Shown in pieces: positions 35,672 to 44,857 of a stretch of 64,000 bases of DNA. The position numbers and the translations under genes are program-made. Numbering within the stretch: the stretch's first letter is position 1; each line of letters begins with the position of its first letter. The notes under the pieces were generated by a model. It had not been told where the DNA came from. It ran no database searches and saw only the letters and a list, made by a program, of their open reading frames with translations. Source of the stretch: Pseudomonas fluorescens (GTDB taxonomy: Bacteria > Pseudomonadota > Gammaproteobacteria > Pseudomonadales > Pseudomonadaceae). The stretch lies in contig NZ_VCNJ01000019.1 of the NCBI RefSeq assembly GCF_005938625.1, positions 1-64,000 of the forward strand. The letters are read 5' to 3'.

Positions 35672-36562
35672 ATGTCCACATCTACATTCTCTGCTGCGCA
35701 GACTCAGGCGAGCACGCTTTATCTGCCTCCGGGTGCCTGGCTGACCGTACTCGATTGTCTGTGCGAGCATTTCCGCGCCATTGACCGCGAGCAATGGCTG
35801 GACCGGATCGCGCGGGGGCGAGTGCTGGATGGTCATGGTCAGCCGATCTCGGTGGACCTGCCATACAAGGAAGGCTTGCGAATCCATTATTTTCGCGAGG
35901 TGCCGGACGAAAAGCCGATCCCGGTGGTCGAGTCGATTCTCTATGCCGACGAACATTTGGTAGTGGCTGACAAACCGCATTTTCTTCCGGTCACGCCCGC
36001 TGGCGAATACGTTGAGCAGACCTTGTTGCGCAGGCTGATTCGTCGCCTGGACAATCCCCATCTGGTGCCCTTGCACCGCATCGACCGGCATACGGCGGGA
36101 CTGGTGATTTTCTCGGCCAATCCGCAAACCCGTTCGGCCTATCAGTCGCTGTTCCCGACGCGGCAGATCGACAAACGCTATGAAGCCATCGCCCCGGCGC
36201 TGCCGGATCTGAGTTTTCCGCTGGTGCACAAAAGCCGTCTGGTGGATGGCGAACCGTTTTTCCGCATGCAGGAAGGCGCGGGTGCCAGCAATACCGAAAC
36301 GGCGGTGGAGGTTCGGGAAAAGCATGGTGATCTTTGGCGCTATGGTTTGTTTCCGGTGACCGGCAAGAAACATCAATTGCGTGTCCACATGACTGCATTG
36401 GGAGCGAGCATCTGCAACGATCCGTTTTATCCGGATGTATTGAAAGACGTCGAGGATGACTACGCCAATCCGCTGAAGCTGCTGGCGCAAGGTCTACGGT
36501 TTATTGACCCGGTGACCGGTGAAGATCGCGAATTCGAGAGCCGGATCACGCTGCAGTGGTGA
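35672..36562 (+). CDS. RluA-family RNA pseudouridine synthase
   Basis: A 296-residue pseudouridine synthase. The catalytic aspartate lies in HRIDRHTAGLVIFS (about residue 133), and RIGxP-like ADKPHFLPVTPAG and TGKKHQLRVHMTALGASI follow family order. The N-terminal part lacks an obvious S4 domain motif. Target RNA (rRNA or tRNA) cannot be determined from the sequence alone. Shares a bidirectional terminator with the next gene. Confidence 0.87.
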   Translation: MSTSTFSAAQTQASTLYLPPGAWLTVLDCLCEHFRAIDREQWLDRIARGRVLDGHGQPISVDLPYKEGLRIHYFREVPDEKPIPVVESILYADEHLVVADKPHFLPVTPAGEYVEQTLLRRLIRRLDNPHLVPLHRIDRHTAGLVIFSANPQTRSAYQSLFPTRQIDKRYEAIAPALPDLSFPLVHKSRLVDGEPFFRMQEGAGASNTETAVEVREKHGDLWRYGLFPVTGKKHQLRVHMTALGASICNDPFYPDVLKDVEDDYANPLKLLAQGLRFIDPVTGEDREFESRITLQW

Positions 36563-36589
36563 CTTCAAAGCCGTTTTCCGAGCGCCCAT

Positions 36590-36618
36590 GAAAAAGCCCG
36601 CATTAATGCGGGCTTTTC
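36590..36618. terminator. Bidirectional intrinsic terminator
   Basis: AAAAAGCCCGCATTAATGCG onward, completing GGGCTTTT; the A- and T-flanked stem works in both directions, serving the pseudouridine synthase gene and the convergent lipoprotein gene. Confidence 0.92.
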
Positions 36619-36641
36619 TGTATCCGGTGTCGAACCCGAGC

Positions 36642-36863
36642 TTACAGCTCTTTAACGGTACGAACCTGATCCTTGTTGATGCGAGTTTCTTTGCCGTCCA
36701 GCTGTTTGAACTCGTAGAAGCCCGAATCGTCATCGTATTTCGGGGTGTCGACGGCCTGGATTTCGCGACCGTCATTCAAGGTGATCACTGTAGGCGAGGA
36801 GCAACCGGCGAGGGTGGCAAGGCCCAGTGCGAGCATGAAAGTGGCGAGGGTCCGTTGAGTCAT
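36642..36863 (-). CDS. YgdI/YgdR-family (DUF903) lipoprotein
   Basis: A 73-residue predicted lipoprotein with lipobox LAGC (Cys21) after a hydrophobic signal sequence, then the DUF903 SH3-like core: VITLNDGREIQAVDTPKYDD and GFYEFKQLDGKETRINKDQV. Residue +2 after the cysteine is serine, which favours outer-membrane sorting. Its function is unknown across the family. Confidence 0.88.
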   Translation of the reverse strand: MTQRTLATFMLALGLATLAGCSSPTVITLNDGREIQAVDTPKYDDDSGFYEFKQLDGKETRINKDQVRTVKEL

Positions 36864-36940
36864 GGTGTGTCTCCGAATGGAAATTCTTTTGGTTACTGAG
36901 CTTGAGACGTATACAAGGCGTGAGAGTTCCTTGAATAGTG

Positions 36941-37543
36941 TCAGTCTGACACAGTGTTGTGGGAATTTAACAGTTCGGGGGTGTTGAGGTTGGCCAGTCG
37001 CGGGTCGTTATCCGGGCATTGCAGGGCAGTGGCACCGAGACCGCGCATGACCCGGCCGGGACTGCGTTCACCGGCGTTCCAGGCGTCTTCGAAGGCCGAT
37101 AAAAGAGCCACCGGAATTACACACAACAACGGTTCCCAGTGCTCGTCATGGCGCAACATTAAAGGTTTTTCAGGATTCAGATTGGCGGTCTCACGCATGT
37201 TTTGCAGCAGTGCTGCGTCAATTCGCGGGACATCACAGGGCAAGACCAACAGGTGCGTGTGGCGCGCCGCTTTCAGGCCGGCGCGAATGCCGGCCAATGG
37301 CCCTGGGAAATCGCCCTCGTCATCGATGACCAATTGATCGGCGAATGGCGCGTAACGCTCGCGATTGCGGTTGCACGAAATGATCAGGTCGTCAGTCATT
37401 GCACGAACCTTGCGCTGCAAATGTGCAATCAACGGCTCACCCAGCCACTCCACCAATCCCTTGTCCTGACCGCCCATGCGTTGGCCGCGTCCGCCTGCCA
37501 GGAGCAGAATGGAGCAGGGTGGCAATTGCGTATTCAGGGGCAT
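36941..37543 (-). CDS. mobA: Molybdenum cofactor guanylyltransferase MobA
   Basis: A 200-residue nucleotidyltransferase that attaches GMP to molybdopterin to form the guanine dinucleotide cofactor. The N-terminal GTP-binding motif [18 protein letters not shown] is clear, followed by [13 protein letters not shown] and [10 protein letters not shown] (metal-binding aspartate region). It is divergent from moaB-moeA with an 81-bp shared promoter region, grouping cofactor maturation genes. Confidence 0.93.
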   Translation of the reverse strand: MPLNTQLPPCSILLLAGGRGQRMGGQDKGLVEWLGEPLIAHLQRKVRAMTDDLIISCNRNRERYAPFADQLVIDDEGDFPGPLAGIRAGLKAARHTHLLVLPCDVPRIDAALLQNMRETANLNPEKPLMLRHDEHWEPLLCVIPVALLSAFEDAWNAGERSPGRVMRGLGATALQCPDNDPRLANLNTPELLNSHNTVSD

Positions 37544-37624
37544 GGCAGCTCTCCAGAGGGGCGGCGAAAAAATGAGGCGCTGTGATATAACACCGGGCTG
37601 TTTCTCCTACAACTGGACGAGCCT

Positions 37625-38164
37625 ATGAAAGCCAAGGCTGATGTACCTTTCGTGCCGCTCAATATTGCGGTGCTGACAGTCAGTGACACCCGAACTCTGG
37701 AAACCGATACCTCAGGTCAGGTCTTCGTCGACCGCTTGACCGCGGCGGGTCATTTTTTGGCGCAGAGGGTTTTGCTCAAAGATGATCTCTACAAAATTCG
37801 CGCGCAAGTCGCCAACTGGATTGCCGACGATGTCGTGCAGGTAGTGCTGATCACTGGCGGCACCGGATTCACTGGCCGTGACAGCACACCCGAAGCGGTT
37901 GCATGCCTGCTCGACAAGCAGGTCGACGGGTTTGGTGAGTTGTTCCGGCAGATCTCGGTAGCCGACATCGGCACCTCGACGGTGCAGTCGCGTGCGCTGG
38001 CAGGTCTGGCCAACGGCACGCTGGTGTGCTGCTTGCCGGGTTCAACCAATGCCGTGCGCACCGGTTGGGATGGCATCCTGGGCGAGCAATTGGACGCTCG
38101 TCACCGCCCGTGCAATTTCGTCACTCATTTAAAGCAGGCGGCACCTTGTGAATCCCGTGGGTAA
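37625..38164 (+). CDS. moaB: Molybdenum cofactor biosynthesis protein MoaB
   Basis: A 179-residue MoaB/Mog-type protein adenylylating molybdopterin before metal insertion. Landmarks are VLTVSDTRTLETDTSGQ, ITGGTGFTGRDSTPEAV and LPGSTNAVRTGW. Its 3' end overlaps the moeA start by 17 bp, so the two are translationally coupled. Confidence 0.92.
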   Translation: MKAKADVPFVPLNIAVLTVSDTRTLETDTSGQVFVDRLTAAGHFLAQRVLLKDDLYKIRAQVANWIADDVVQVVLITGGTGFTGRDSTPEAVACLLDKQVDGFGELFRQISVADIGTSTVQSRALAGLANGTLVCCLPGSTNAVRTGWDGILGEQLDARHRPCNFVTHLKQAAPCESRG

Positions 38165-39374
38165 GCCGGGCAAGAGCGGGGCATTGATGCCGGTCGAGGT
38201 GGCGTTGGCGCGCCTGCTCGACATGGCCGAAGCCTCGCCCATTGTCGAGCATGAATATTTGCCGCTGTCTCAGGTTCAGGGGCGGGTGCTGAGCGAAGAT
38301 CTGATTTCGACGCTGGATCTGCCGCCCTGGCCGAACAGTGCCATGGATGGCTACGCGCTGAACCTGACGGATTGGAGTGGTCAGCCGATGCCGGTCAGTC
38401 AGAAGGTGTTTGCCGGGCAATCCCCCGAACCACTGACGCCGGGCACCTGTGCACGGATTTTCACCGGGGCGCCGGTGCCTGCGGGCGCTGATTGCGTGGA
38501 AATGCAGGAAAACGCTGAGGTTCAAACCGATGAAAGGGTGCGTTTCCTTGAACCGATGAAGGCAGGGCAAAACATTCGCCCGCAGGGTCAGGAAACCACA
38601 GTCGGTGAGCTGATCCTGCCCGTCGGAACTCGCTTGGGTCCGATAGAGCAGGGGCTGGCCGCATCGTTGGGTTGCGCCGGGCTGAAGGTCGTGCGCAAGG
38701 TTCGCGTTGCGGTGATTTCCACTGGCGATGAATTGGTCGAGCCGGGCCAGGCATTGGGACCTGGTCAGATATACAACAGCAATCGGGTGTTGCTGTGCAG
38801 TTGGCTGCAACGTCTGGGCTGCGAGGTGATCGATGCCGGCATTCTTCCGGATAATCTGGCCACAACCCGTGCCCGTCTGGGTGAGTTGCAAGACGTCGAT
38901 CTGATTCTTTCCACCGGTGGCGTGTCGGTAGGTGAGGCGGATTTTCTGGGTGTCGCCTTGCGAGAAGAGGGCGAGCTTGCCCTTTGGAAGCTGGCGATCA
39001 AACCTGGAAAACCGCTGACGTTTGGCCATTTCCGCAATGTGCCGGTCATTGGCTTGCCAGGAAATCCGGCATCGACGCTGGTGACCTTTGCACTACTCAC
39101 TCGGCCATATCTGTTGCGCCGTCAGGGCGTGCAGGACGTCGAGCCGCTGAAGTTCACCGTGCCAGCGGGTTTTGACTGGCCGGTGGCAGGCAATCGGCGT
39201 GAGTACCTTAGAGGCCGTCTGGATCAAGGGCGGGCCACTGTTTACCGCAACCAGAGCTCAGGCGTTCTGCGTAGCGCCGCATGGGCAGATGGGTTGGTCG
39301 AAGTGCTGGAAGGCAGCACACTGAGCGCCGGCGACGAAGTGGTCTTCATTCCGCTGAGTGATCTGCTGGACTGA
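38148..39374 (+). CDS. moeA: Molybdopterin molybdenumtransferase MoeA
   Basis: A 408-residue MoeA inserting molybdenum into adenylylated molybdopterin. It shows PPWPNSAMDGYAL, FTGAPVPAGADCVEMQE, VAVISTGDELVEPG, STGGVSVGEADFL and the active-site region PGKPLTFG, with a C-terminal domain IV. The GTG start at 38148 overlaps moaB; an ATG at 38187 is a possible later start. A 7-bp inverted repeat (GCAGGCG/CGCCTGC) lies about 17 bp after the stop without a T-run. Confidence 0.93.
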   Translation: MNPVGKPGKSGALMPVEVALARLLDMAEASPIVEHEYLPLSQVQGRVLSEDLISTLDLPPWPNSAMDGYALNLTDWSGQPMPVSQKVFAGQSPEPLTPGTCARIFTGAPVPAGADCVEMQENAEVQTDERVRFLEPMKAGQNIRPQGQETTVGELILPVGTRLGPIEQGLAASLGCAGLKVVRKVRVAVISTGDELVEPGQALGPGQIYNSNRVLLCSWLQRLGCEVIDAGILPDNLATTRARLGELQDVDLILSTGGVSVGEADFLGVALREEGELALWKLAIKPGKPLTFGHFRNVPVIGLPGNPASTLVTFALLTRPYLLRRQGVQDVEPLKFTVPAGFDWPVAGNRREYLRGRLDQGRATVYRNQSSGVLRSAAWADGLVEVLEGSTLSAGDEVVFIPLSDLLD

Positions 39375-39429
39375 CCGCTGTCTCGCAAATGCAGGCGTCG
39401 GCTGTCGGCGCCTGCAGTGACTCATTCAT

Positions 39430-39822
39430 TTAATTGCTGATCAGTGCCACAAGCTGGTCGAATCGGCTATTGGCCACCCAACCCAGCAGGCCCAGCACAA
39501 CCGCTGTCGCACCCGCCGAGTAGGCAAGCCGGTGTTTGATTGTTCTGACATCACCGCGAACTTCGTCCATGTCCCGCCGAAGGTACTTGAGATGGGTTTC
39601 CAGCTCGGTAACACGAGGTTCCATATCAACTTCTCCAGTGGTTCTGGCGCTGTTTTTGAATTCGGACTTTTGATTCGAGCGACTTTCGACGAGAGGGCCA
39701 ACCGGGTTCAATGGCATTCTGGCTTCATGACTGGGCATGGAAGCATCCACCGGTTGTTTCAACTGTTCGCTTGCAAACTTTTTCAGCTCTCGAACTGGCA
39801 AGAGCCCTGTGGGTGTATCCAC
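39430..39822 (-). CDS. Hypothetical coiled-coil protein with C-terminal membrane anchor
   Basis: An open frame of 130 codons. The C-terminal 64 residues (from MEPRVTELETHLKYL) form a heptad-rich helix (RRDMDEVRGDVRTIKHRL) and a membrane segment AGATAVVLGLLGWVANSRF. The ATG at 39624 has a very good GGAGAAG site and is likely the true or an internal start; the GTG at 39822 has only weak signals and the region between looks low in structure. It resembles small membrane-anchored coiled-coil proteins seen in phages and pseudomonads. Function unknown. Confidence 0.6.
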   Translation of the reverse strand: MDTPTGLLPVRELKKFASEQLKQPVDASMPSHEARMPLNPVGPLVESRSNQKSEFKNSARTTGEVDMEPRVTELETHLKYLRRDMDEVRGDVRTIKHRLAYSAGATAVVLGLLGWVANSRFDQLVALISN

Positions 39823-40051
39823 TCATTACATGCACATCCTTGTGTGTTGGATTGAAGATTGCTACCGCCGGCACACGGTGACCCAATGTCGAAGCCGGGT
39901 CAATTAAGCCGATTCCGCATGTTTTGTAAGAAAAAATACCGCTGTGTAGGACGTCGAGACCAGAAGACCGAATTAATTACGGGTCTGACGGCTTTTTTAC
40001 GAGCGGCAGTGGTCAAGATGTCTCGAACCGATTCAATTAGGGAGTGATGTG

Positions 40052-40969
40052 ATGAGTGAACGCCGGGCGCTGTTGATTCTGCATGGCAAGCAGGCACTCA
40101 ACGAGGCGGTGCGCACCGCCGTCGAGGACAAGCGCAAGCAAGGTTGGGAGCTGGCCGTGCGTCTGACCTGGGAGGCAGGGGACGCGCAGCGCTGGGTAGA
40201 ACAAGCCTTGGTCGACGGCTACACGAAAATCATTGCCGGGGGCGGCGATGGCACCTTGCGCGATATCGCCGAAGCGCTCGCCGCGCATCCTGGCAAAGCC
40301 AGCCTCGTACTCTTGCCTTTAGGCACTGCCAATGATTTTTCCCGCGCCGCCGGCGTGCCGCTGGAGCCTGCCGAAGCCCTTGAGCTGCTCGATGTGCCGC
40401 CGCGCGACATCGATCTGGGCGAAGTGGGCGGGCAGATTTTTCTCAATATGGCCACCGGTGGTTTCGGCAGTCAGGTCACGGCCAATACGTCCGAGGATTT
40501 GAAAAAAGTACTCGGCGGCGCGGCCTATCTGTTCACCGGCCTGTCACGATTCAGCGAGCTGCACGCCGCTTATGGCGAATTACAGGGGCCGGATTTTCAC
40601 TGGCGTGGCGAGCTGTTGGCACTGGGTATCGGCAATGGCCGACAGGCCGGCGGTGGACACGTACTGTGCCCGGAAGCGCTGGCTGATGACGGGTTGCTTG
40701 ATATCAGCATCCTGCCGGCGCCACAGGAGCTGGTGGGCACGTTGAAGACGCTGCTCAGTGATGGTTTCGGGATCGATAACATGTTTGTTCGAACCCGTTT
40801 GCCATGGGTCGAAATCAAGGTGGCCGAAGGGCTTTGCATCAACCTTGATGGCGAACCGCTGGAGGGCGACAACATGCGATTTGAAGCGCGTCCGGCGGCG
40901 TTGCGTGTGCACCTGCCGGAGCATTCTCCATTGCTGGGCGGCGTCCGGTCGGTCAGTCGTCCAGACTGA
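40052..40969 (+). CDS. yegS: YegS-like lipid kinase
   Basis: A 305-residue diacylglycerol-kinase-catalytic-domain protein of the YegS family, phosphorylating lipid substrates such as phosphatidylglycerol. It has the nucleotide motif IIAGGGDGTLRDIAEAL, PLGTANDFSRAA, the DIDLGEVGGQIFLNMATGGF core and a C-terminal NLDGEPLEGDNMRFE. The ATG at 40052 has GGGAG seven bases upstream. Its 3' end overlaps a convergent regulator gene by 17 bp. Confidence 0.9.
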   Translation: MSERRALLILHGKQALNEAVRTAVEDKRKQGWELAVRLTWEAGDAQRWVEQALVDGYTKIIAGGGDGTLRDIAEALAAHPGKASLVLLPLGTANDFSRAAGVPLEPAEALELLDVPPRDIDLGEVGGQIFLNMATGGFGSQVTANTSEDLKKVLGGAAYLFTGLSRFSELHAAYGELQGPDFHWRGELLALGIGNGRQAGGGHVLCPEALADDGLLDISILPAPQELVGTLKTLLSDGFGIDNMFVRTRLPWVEIKVAEGLCINLDGEPLEGDNMRFEARPAALRVHLPEHSPLLGGVRSVSRPD

Positions 40970-41612
40970 TGATCTGTTCGCGCACGGCGAACAGTACCAG
41001 GCCCGCTACGTCGTAGATTTGCAGGCGCTTCATGATCTGTGAGCGGTGGGTCTCGACCGTCTTGATGCTCAGCCCCAGGCCATTGGCGATTTCCCGGGTG
41101 GATTTGCCCCGCACGATCAAACGCAGGATTTCCAGCTGGCGGGCGGTCAGATTATGCGAGTCGGCGGCCTCCGGCTGCTGCTTCTGATTACGGGTCAGGG
41201 CCTGATTGATCACGGTGTGGGCGATGGCCGGACTCAGGTAGCGCTCGTTGTTGCGCAAGGCTTCCAGTGCATGTTCGAGTTCAGTGGCCGTGGTGTCCTT
41301 GAGCAGGTAGCCGTGGGCGCCGGACTCGAGTGCCTGCATGATCAGCGTCGGATCGGTGTGCATCGACAGGATCAATACCTTGCTCTGCGGACGCACTCGC
41401 TTGAGTCGTTGCAGGGCTTCCAGGCCACCGGTTTCTTTCATGGAGATATCCAGCAACACGATATCCGGACTCAGTTGCTCGACCATTTCGAGCAACTGCG
41501 AACCGTCATTGGCTTCGCCAATCACCGCGTAACCGGGAATATCCAGCACCAGAGCGCGCACGCCGGCCCTGATCAGCGAGTGGTCATCCACCAGAAGTAA
41601 GTTGCAAGTCAA
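40953..41612 (-). CDS. NarL-type response regulator
   Basis: A 219-residue response regulator. The receiver shows LLLVDDHSLIRAGV and IVLLDISMKETGGLEAL (phospho-acceptor aspartate near 54), followed by a LuxR-type HTH: LTARQLEILRLIVRGKSTRE and LGLSIKTVETHRSQIMKRL. Start is TTG, overlapping the upstream kinase stop (TTGA); an in-frame stop lies just upstream and AAGG is seven bases away, so no other start is possible. It is the cognate partner of that kinase. Confidence 0.9.
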   Translation of the reverse strand: MTCNLLLVDDHSLIRAGVRALVLDIPGYAVIGEANDGSQLLEMVEQLSPDIVLLDISMKETGGLEALQRLKRVRPQSKVLILSMHTDPTLIMQALESGAHGYLLKDTTATELEHALEALRNNERYLSPAIAHTVINQALTRNQKQQPEAADSHNLTARQLEILRLIVRGKSTREIANGLGLSIKTVETHRSQIMKRLQIYDVAGLVLFAVREQIISLDD

Positions 41613-42502
41613 CGCATAACCTTATTCGTACTGGCCCGCTCGAGTGCGCGAGGCGCCCAGGGGAAGAGTGCTTCGATTTGAGTGCCTTTGCCCGGCTCGC
41701 TGATGACGTTCAGGGTGCCACCCAGTTGCTCGATTCGTTCGGCCATCCCGGCCATGCCTCGTTGTCCTTCACGACCGGGATCGGTCGCCGGGGCGAATCC
41801 CAGGCCGTCATCGCTGATCAGCAGCGTCAGCCCTTTGGGCAGACGTTGCACGCGTATCACCAGATTTTTTGCCTGGGCGTGACGCAGGATATTGGTAACA
41901 GCCTCTTGGGTAATACGGAAGGCGGCGACTGCCATTTCTTCCGGGATGCCATTAAGGCGTTGCTGGCAATCGAGGCTCCAGTGCACGCTGGTGTTGGTCA
42001 ATGTCTTAAGCAGATGTGCACGCAGGCTGGCTTCAAGCCCCAGGCTGGTCAACTGCCGTGGATTGAGAATGGCCGAAACGTCGCGCACCTTGTCGAGAGT
42101 TTCTTCCAGGGTGGCGCACAGCACCGTGCATTGCTCCTGCAAGTCATCCGGCAGGCGTCGCTTGAGCCACTCGCTCTGCAGTTTGGCGGCCGTCAATAAC
42201 TGGCCGATATCATCGTGCAGTTCGCGGCTGAGTCGATGACGCTCGTTTTCCTGGACTTCCAGCAAGCGGTCGGCGAGTTCCTGCGGCTGAAACTTGATCG
42301 ATTTGCGTGACAGCCGATATTGCACCCAGACACACGCGGTAGCGGCGATGTCGAGCATTAGCAGTCCGAGGCTAAGTGGTGTCGCAAGACCGTAGGTCAG
42401 CAGGCTGCCGAGCGTCGCGGCGACACACAGTATGAGTGTGAACCGGCGTGCATTTTCCCGGGAGGGTGGCCATGTAGTGATTGACTTGAGGCTGGCGTAC
42501 AT
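41609..42502 (-). CDS. NarX/DegS-like sensor histidine kinase (HisKA_3)
   Basis: A 297-residue kinase with two membrane segments (FTLILCVAATLGSLLTYGLA and LSLGLLMLDIAATACVWV), phospho-acceptor histidine in RHRLSRELHDDIGQLLTA and an ATPase domain FRITQEAVTNILRHAQA ... DDGLGF. The short loop between the two membrane helices gives almost no periplasmic sensor. The frame runs up to 42598 via a TTG; ATG 42502 is my choice but neither has a clear Shine-Dalgarno. It is coupled to the downstream regulator. Confidence 0.85.
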   Translation of the reverse strand: MYASLKSITTWPPSRENARRFTLILCVAATLGSLLTYGLATPLSLGLLMLDIAATACVWVQYRLSRKSIKFQPQELADRLLEVQENERHRLSRELHDDIGQLLTAAKLQSEWLKRRLPDDLQEQCTVLCATLEETLDKVRDVSAILNPRQLTSLGLEASLRAHLLKTLTNTSVHWSLDCQQRLNGIPEEMAVAAFRITQEAVTNILRHAQAKNLVIRVQRLPKGLTLLISDDGLGFAPATDPGREGQRGMAGMAERIEQLGGTLNVISEPGKGTQIEALFPWAPRALERASTNKVMR

Positions 42503-42987
42503 AACGGATGGAGCCAATGGATGTTCGCTGCGGGCAGACCGGCCTGAGGCTGGCGGGTCTCTGTCTGAAAATGCTGTCAAGTATGTTATTGATTTCAACG
42601 CGGTTCAGTGAGTGTGTTGACCGCCAACTATCAGTGGATAGCTGTCGCTGAAATCACTTTGCCATTAATTTGAAAGCAACTAATGGGCGGCATAATACCA
42701 CTTAAGATACCGTTGGTCGCGCTCGCTATATATGTCCAATGAGTCAGGAATTACGTGGTTTTGGACGCAAGTTCCATAATGGAAAAGTCGATTTATTGAG
42801 TTCGATAGATGTAGGTGTTGCCTGAAGTTGTGCTTCTTAACACACGGGCAAACCCTGAGGCCGGCAGAAACATGATTGTCTGTCGTCGCTGATTATTTAT
42901 TTCGATTTGTCGCTGGCAGGTATGAACTATTCAATTACGACATGCAACGTATTCGTTTCAAACGCCAGGGCGGATACAGCATGCTGA
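42503..42987. other. A+T-rich spacer between kinase operon and unknown helical protein
   Basis: About 485 bp lacking a credible gene and lower in G+C than its neighbours. It contains the perfect palindrome TTCCAT A ATGGAA (42772-42784) nested near a GTCCAA...TTGGAC pair (42734-42739 / 42761-42766), and CTATC-N4-GATAG at about 42628-42641. The kinase promoter must be here. Transferred or decayed DNA is possible. Confidence 0.4.
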
Positions 42988-43455
42988 TCAGGCTTGTCCC
43001 GAGTAGGGCGATTGGGGCAAACGTTTGCCCGCCAGTGGCGGCTGAAGCTGGCTTTGGCCGACCTGGAAGGCGAAGGCTTCGATCAGGGAGGTCTGTTCGC
43101 TTTCATCCAGACTCAGTTGCCCGGTCTGCTGATCCACCAGTTCAAGCTGCCAGGCCATCAACGTGAAGCAATCCTGCAATGCTTGCAGGGCCTGTTCATG
43201 AAGGTCGACGTGATCCTGATTGAGGTTGAGCAGGCTGTAAATGTGCAGCGAGAACTCGGAAATCGCCTCCAGCGCCAGGGCTTCAGCCCTGCGTGCGAGT
43301 TTGAGGAGGGTACCGAGCATGCACTCGATAGCGTCCTTGTCATTGCTGATCAGTTGCAGATGGCTCAGGCATTCTTCGGACTTGGCCAGGAGTTGTTCGG
43401 CCTCGACAAGGAATTCGGGGAAGCGTTGTACCCACTCTTTGCGGTCCATTGGCAT
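42988..43455 (-). CDS. Uncharacterised helical cytoplasmic protein near cheV
   Basis: A 155-residue all-helical acidic protein (KEWVQRFPEFLVEAEQLLAK, ECLSHLQLI, ARRAEALALEAISEF, HEQALQALQDCFTLMAWQLE) with a disordered proline-rich C-terminal tail. No signal or membrane segment. It resembles a four-helix bundle of HPt type in size, but I see no standard HPt histidine motif. The ATG at 43455 has GGAG seven bases upstream. It is divergent from cheV, which may hint at a link to chemotaxis signalling (inference only). Confidence 0.72.
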   Translation of the reverse strand: MPMDRKEWVQRFPEFLVEAEQLLAKSEECLSHLQLISNDKDAIECMLGTLLKLARRAEALALEAISEFSLHIYSLLNLNQDHVDLHEQALQALQDCFTLMAWQLELVDQQTGQLSLDESEQTSLIEAFAFQVGQSQLQPPLAGKRLPQSPYSGQA

Positions 43456-43909
43456 GCTTATCTCCACCACGTCATGTCTGATGAGGGAATGCCGTGTGTG
43501 GCGACGATCATGAATCGTCGGGAGATCGCGCCCAGACGTGCAGGTACACAGGCTGAGGGGTTCCAGAGGGGTTGTTTCCACTGAACTGCGATCGCACACA
43601 ATAGCCTGACTCCGTTCATGCAATGAGAATGGCGTCACATTAATGGCTATTGGATATTGCGAATATCAGGTTGGGCCTGATTGTTACTAGGGGAATCCCT
43701 TAGGCACGGGAACCTACCGTGCAAACCGAGGTCGCGCCGCAGAGAATGTAGCAGATGAAAATCACCGCGCCAGTAAAGCATGATGTTAATGTGACATCAA
43801 TGCCTGATCATGGCATTTTTGACGGGGTCGGGTACGGCAATCAAGAACTGCTATTTGCCGCCGATAACCTCACATAGTGAATTCATCAGAACAAGCCCAG
43901 GAGTCATTG
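43456..43909. other. Structured spacer upstream of cheV
   Basis: A 454-bp gap containing several inverted repeats: GATATT-GCG-AATATC (43653-43667), a CTAGGGG..CCCTTAG hairpin (about 43687-43703), GCACGG-N7-CCGTGC (43704-43722), TGATGT-N7-ACATCA (43781-43799), and AATGCC-TGATCAT-GGCATT followed by T residues (43799-43820), which looks like a weak intrinsic terminator. It could encode a small RNA or the cheV leader; neither is proven. Confidence 0.4.
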
Positions 43910-44845
43910 ATGGCCGGCATTCTCGACACGGTAGACCAACGCACGCAACTGGTGGGTGAGAATCGCCTGGAAATTCTCATGTTTCGACTGGCCGGGCGCC
44001 AGTTGTTCGCGATCAACGTGTTCAAGGTCCAGGAAGTGCTGCAACTGCCGAAACTGACTTTGATGCCGCAGCGTCACCCGTTTGTCTGTGGGGTGGTCAA
44101 TCTGCGTGGTCAGACCTTGCCGGTGATCGATCTGTCGCAGGCGATCGGCATGCGTCCATTGGTGCCGGGGCCGAACAGCACCATCATCGTCACCGAGTAC
44201 AACCGCTCGGTACAGGCTTTCCTCGTGGGCGGTGTGGACCGCATCGTCAACATGAACTGGGAAGCCATTCTGCCGCCGCCGACCAGCGCGGGGCGTCAGC
44301 ACTATCTGACCGCGATCAGCAAGGTCGACGATCAACTGGTGGAAATCATCGACGTCGAGAAAGTTCTCGCTGAAATCGTCCCGTACAACGCCAAGGTTTC
44401 GCGCGACAAACTCGACGATCCGGTGCTGGAGCGCGCCCGTGGCCGTGAAGTGCTGCTGGTGGACGACTCTAACGTGGCTCTTTCGCAATTGCGCGATACC
44501 CTCGGCCAGCTCGGTGTGAAAATGCACATTGCCAGCGATGGCCTGAAGGCGCTGAACATGCTCAAGGGCTGGGCTGATACCGGCGTGAACATGACCGACA
44601 AGCTGCTGATGATTTTCACCGATGCGGAGATGCCGGAAATGGACGGCTATCGCCTGACCACCGAAATTCGCAACGACCCGCGTCTGCGTGGCTTGTACGT
44701 GGTGCTGCATACCTCGCTGTCCGGCAGTTTCAACGACTCGATGGTGAAGAAGGTCGGCTGCGACAACTTCCTCTCCAAATTCCAGCCGGACAAGCTGGTC
44801 GACGTGGTGCGCCAGCGTCTGATGCTCGACGAAGTTCCGGCCTGA
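43910..44845 (+). CDS. cheV: Chemotaxis coupling protein CheV
   Basis: A 311-residue protein with an N-terminal CheW-like domain (residues 25-165, VCGVVNLRGQTLPVIDLSQA) and a C-terminal receiver (VLLVDDSNVALSQLR, phospho-acceptor in IFTDAEMPEMDGYRL, lysine in NFLSKFQPD). CheV couples chemoreceptors to CheA and may buffer phosphoryl flow. The ATG at 43910 has AGGAG six bases upstream; the frame opens with a GTG at 43877. No other che gene is adjacent. Confidence 0.92.
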   Translation: MAGILDTVDQRTQLVGENRLEILMFRLAGRQLFAINVFKVQEVLQLPKLTLMPQRHPFVCGVVNLRGQTLPVIDLSQAIGMRPLVPGPNSTIIVTEYNRSVQAFLVGGVDRIVNMNWEAILPPPTSAGRQHYLTAISKVDDQLVEIIDVEKVLAEIVPYNAKVSRDKLDDPVLERARGREVLLVDDSNVALSQLRDTLGQLGVKMHIASDGLKALNMLKGWADTGVNMTDKLLMIFTDAEMPEMDGYRLTTEIRNDPRLRGLYVVLHTSLSGSFNDSMVKKVGCDNFLSKFQPDKLVDVVRQRLMLDEVPA

Positions 44846-44857
44846 TTAAACACCCAT

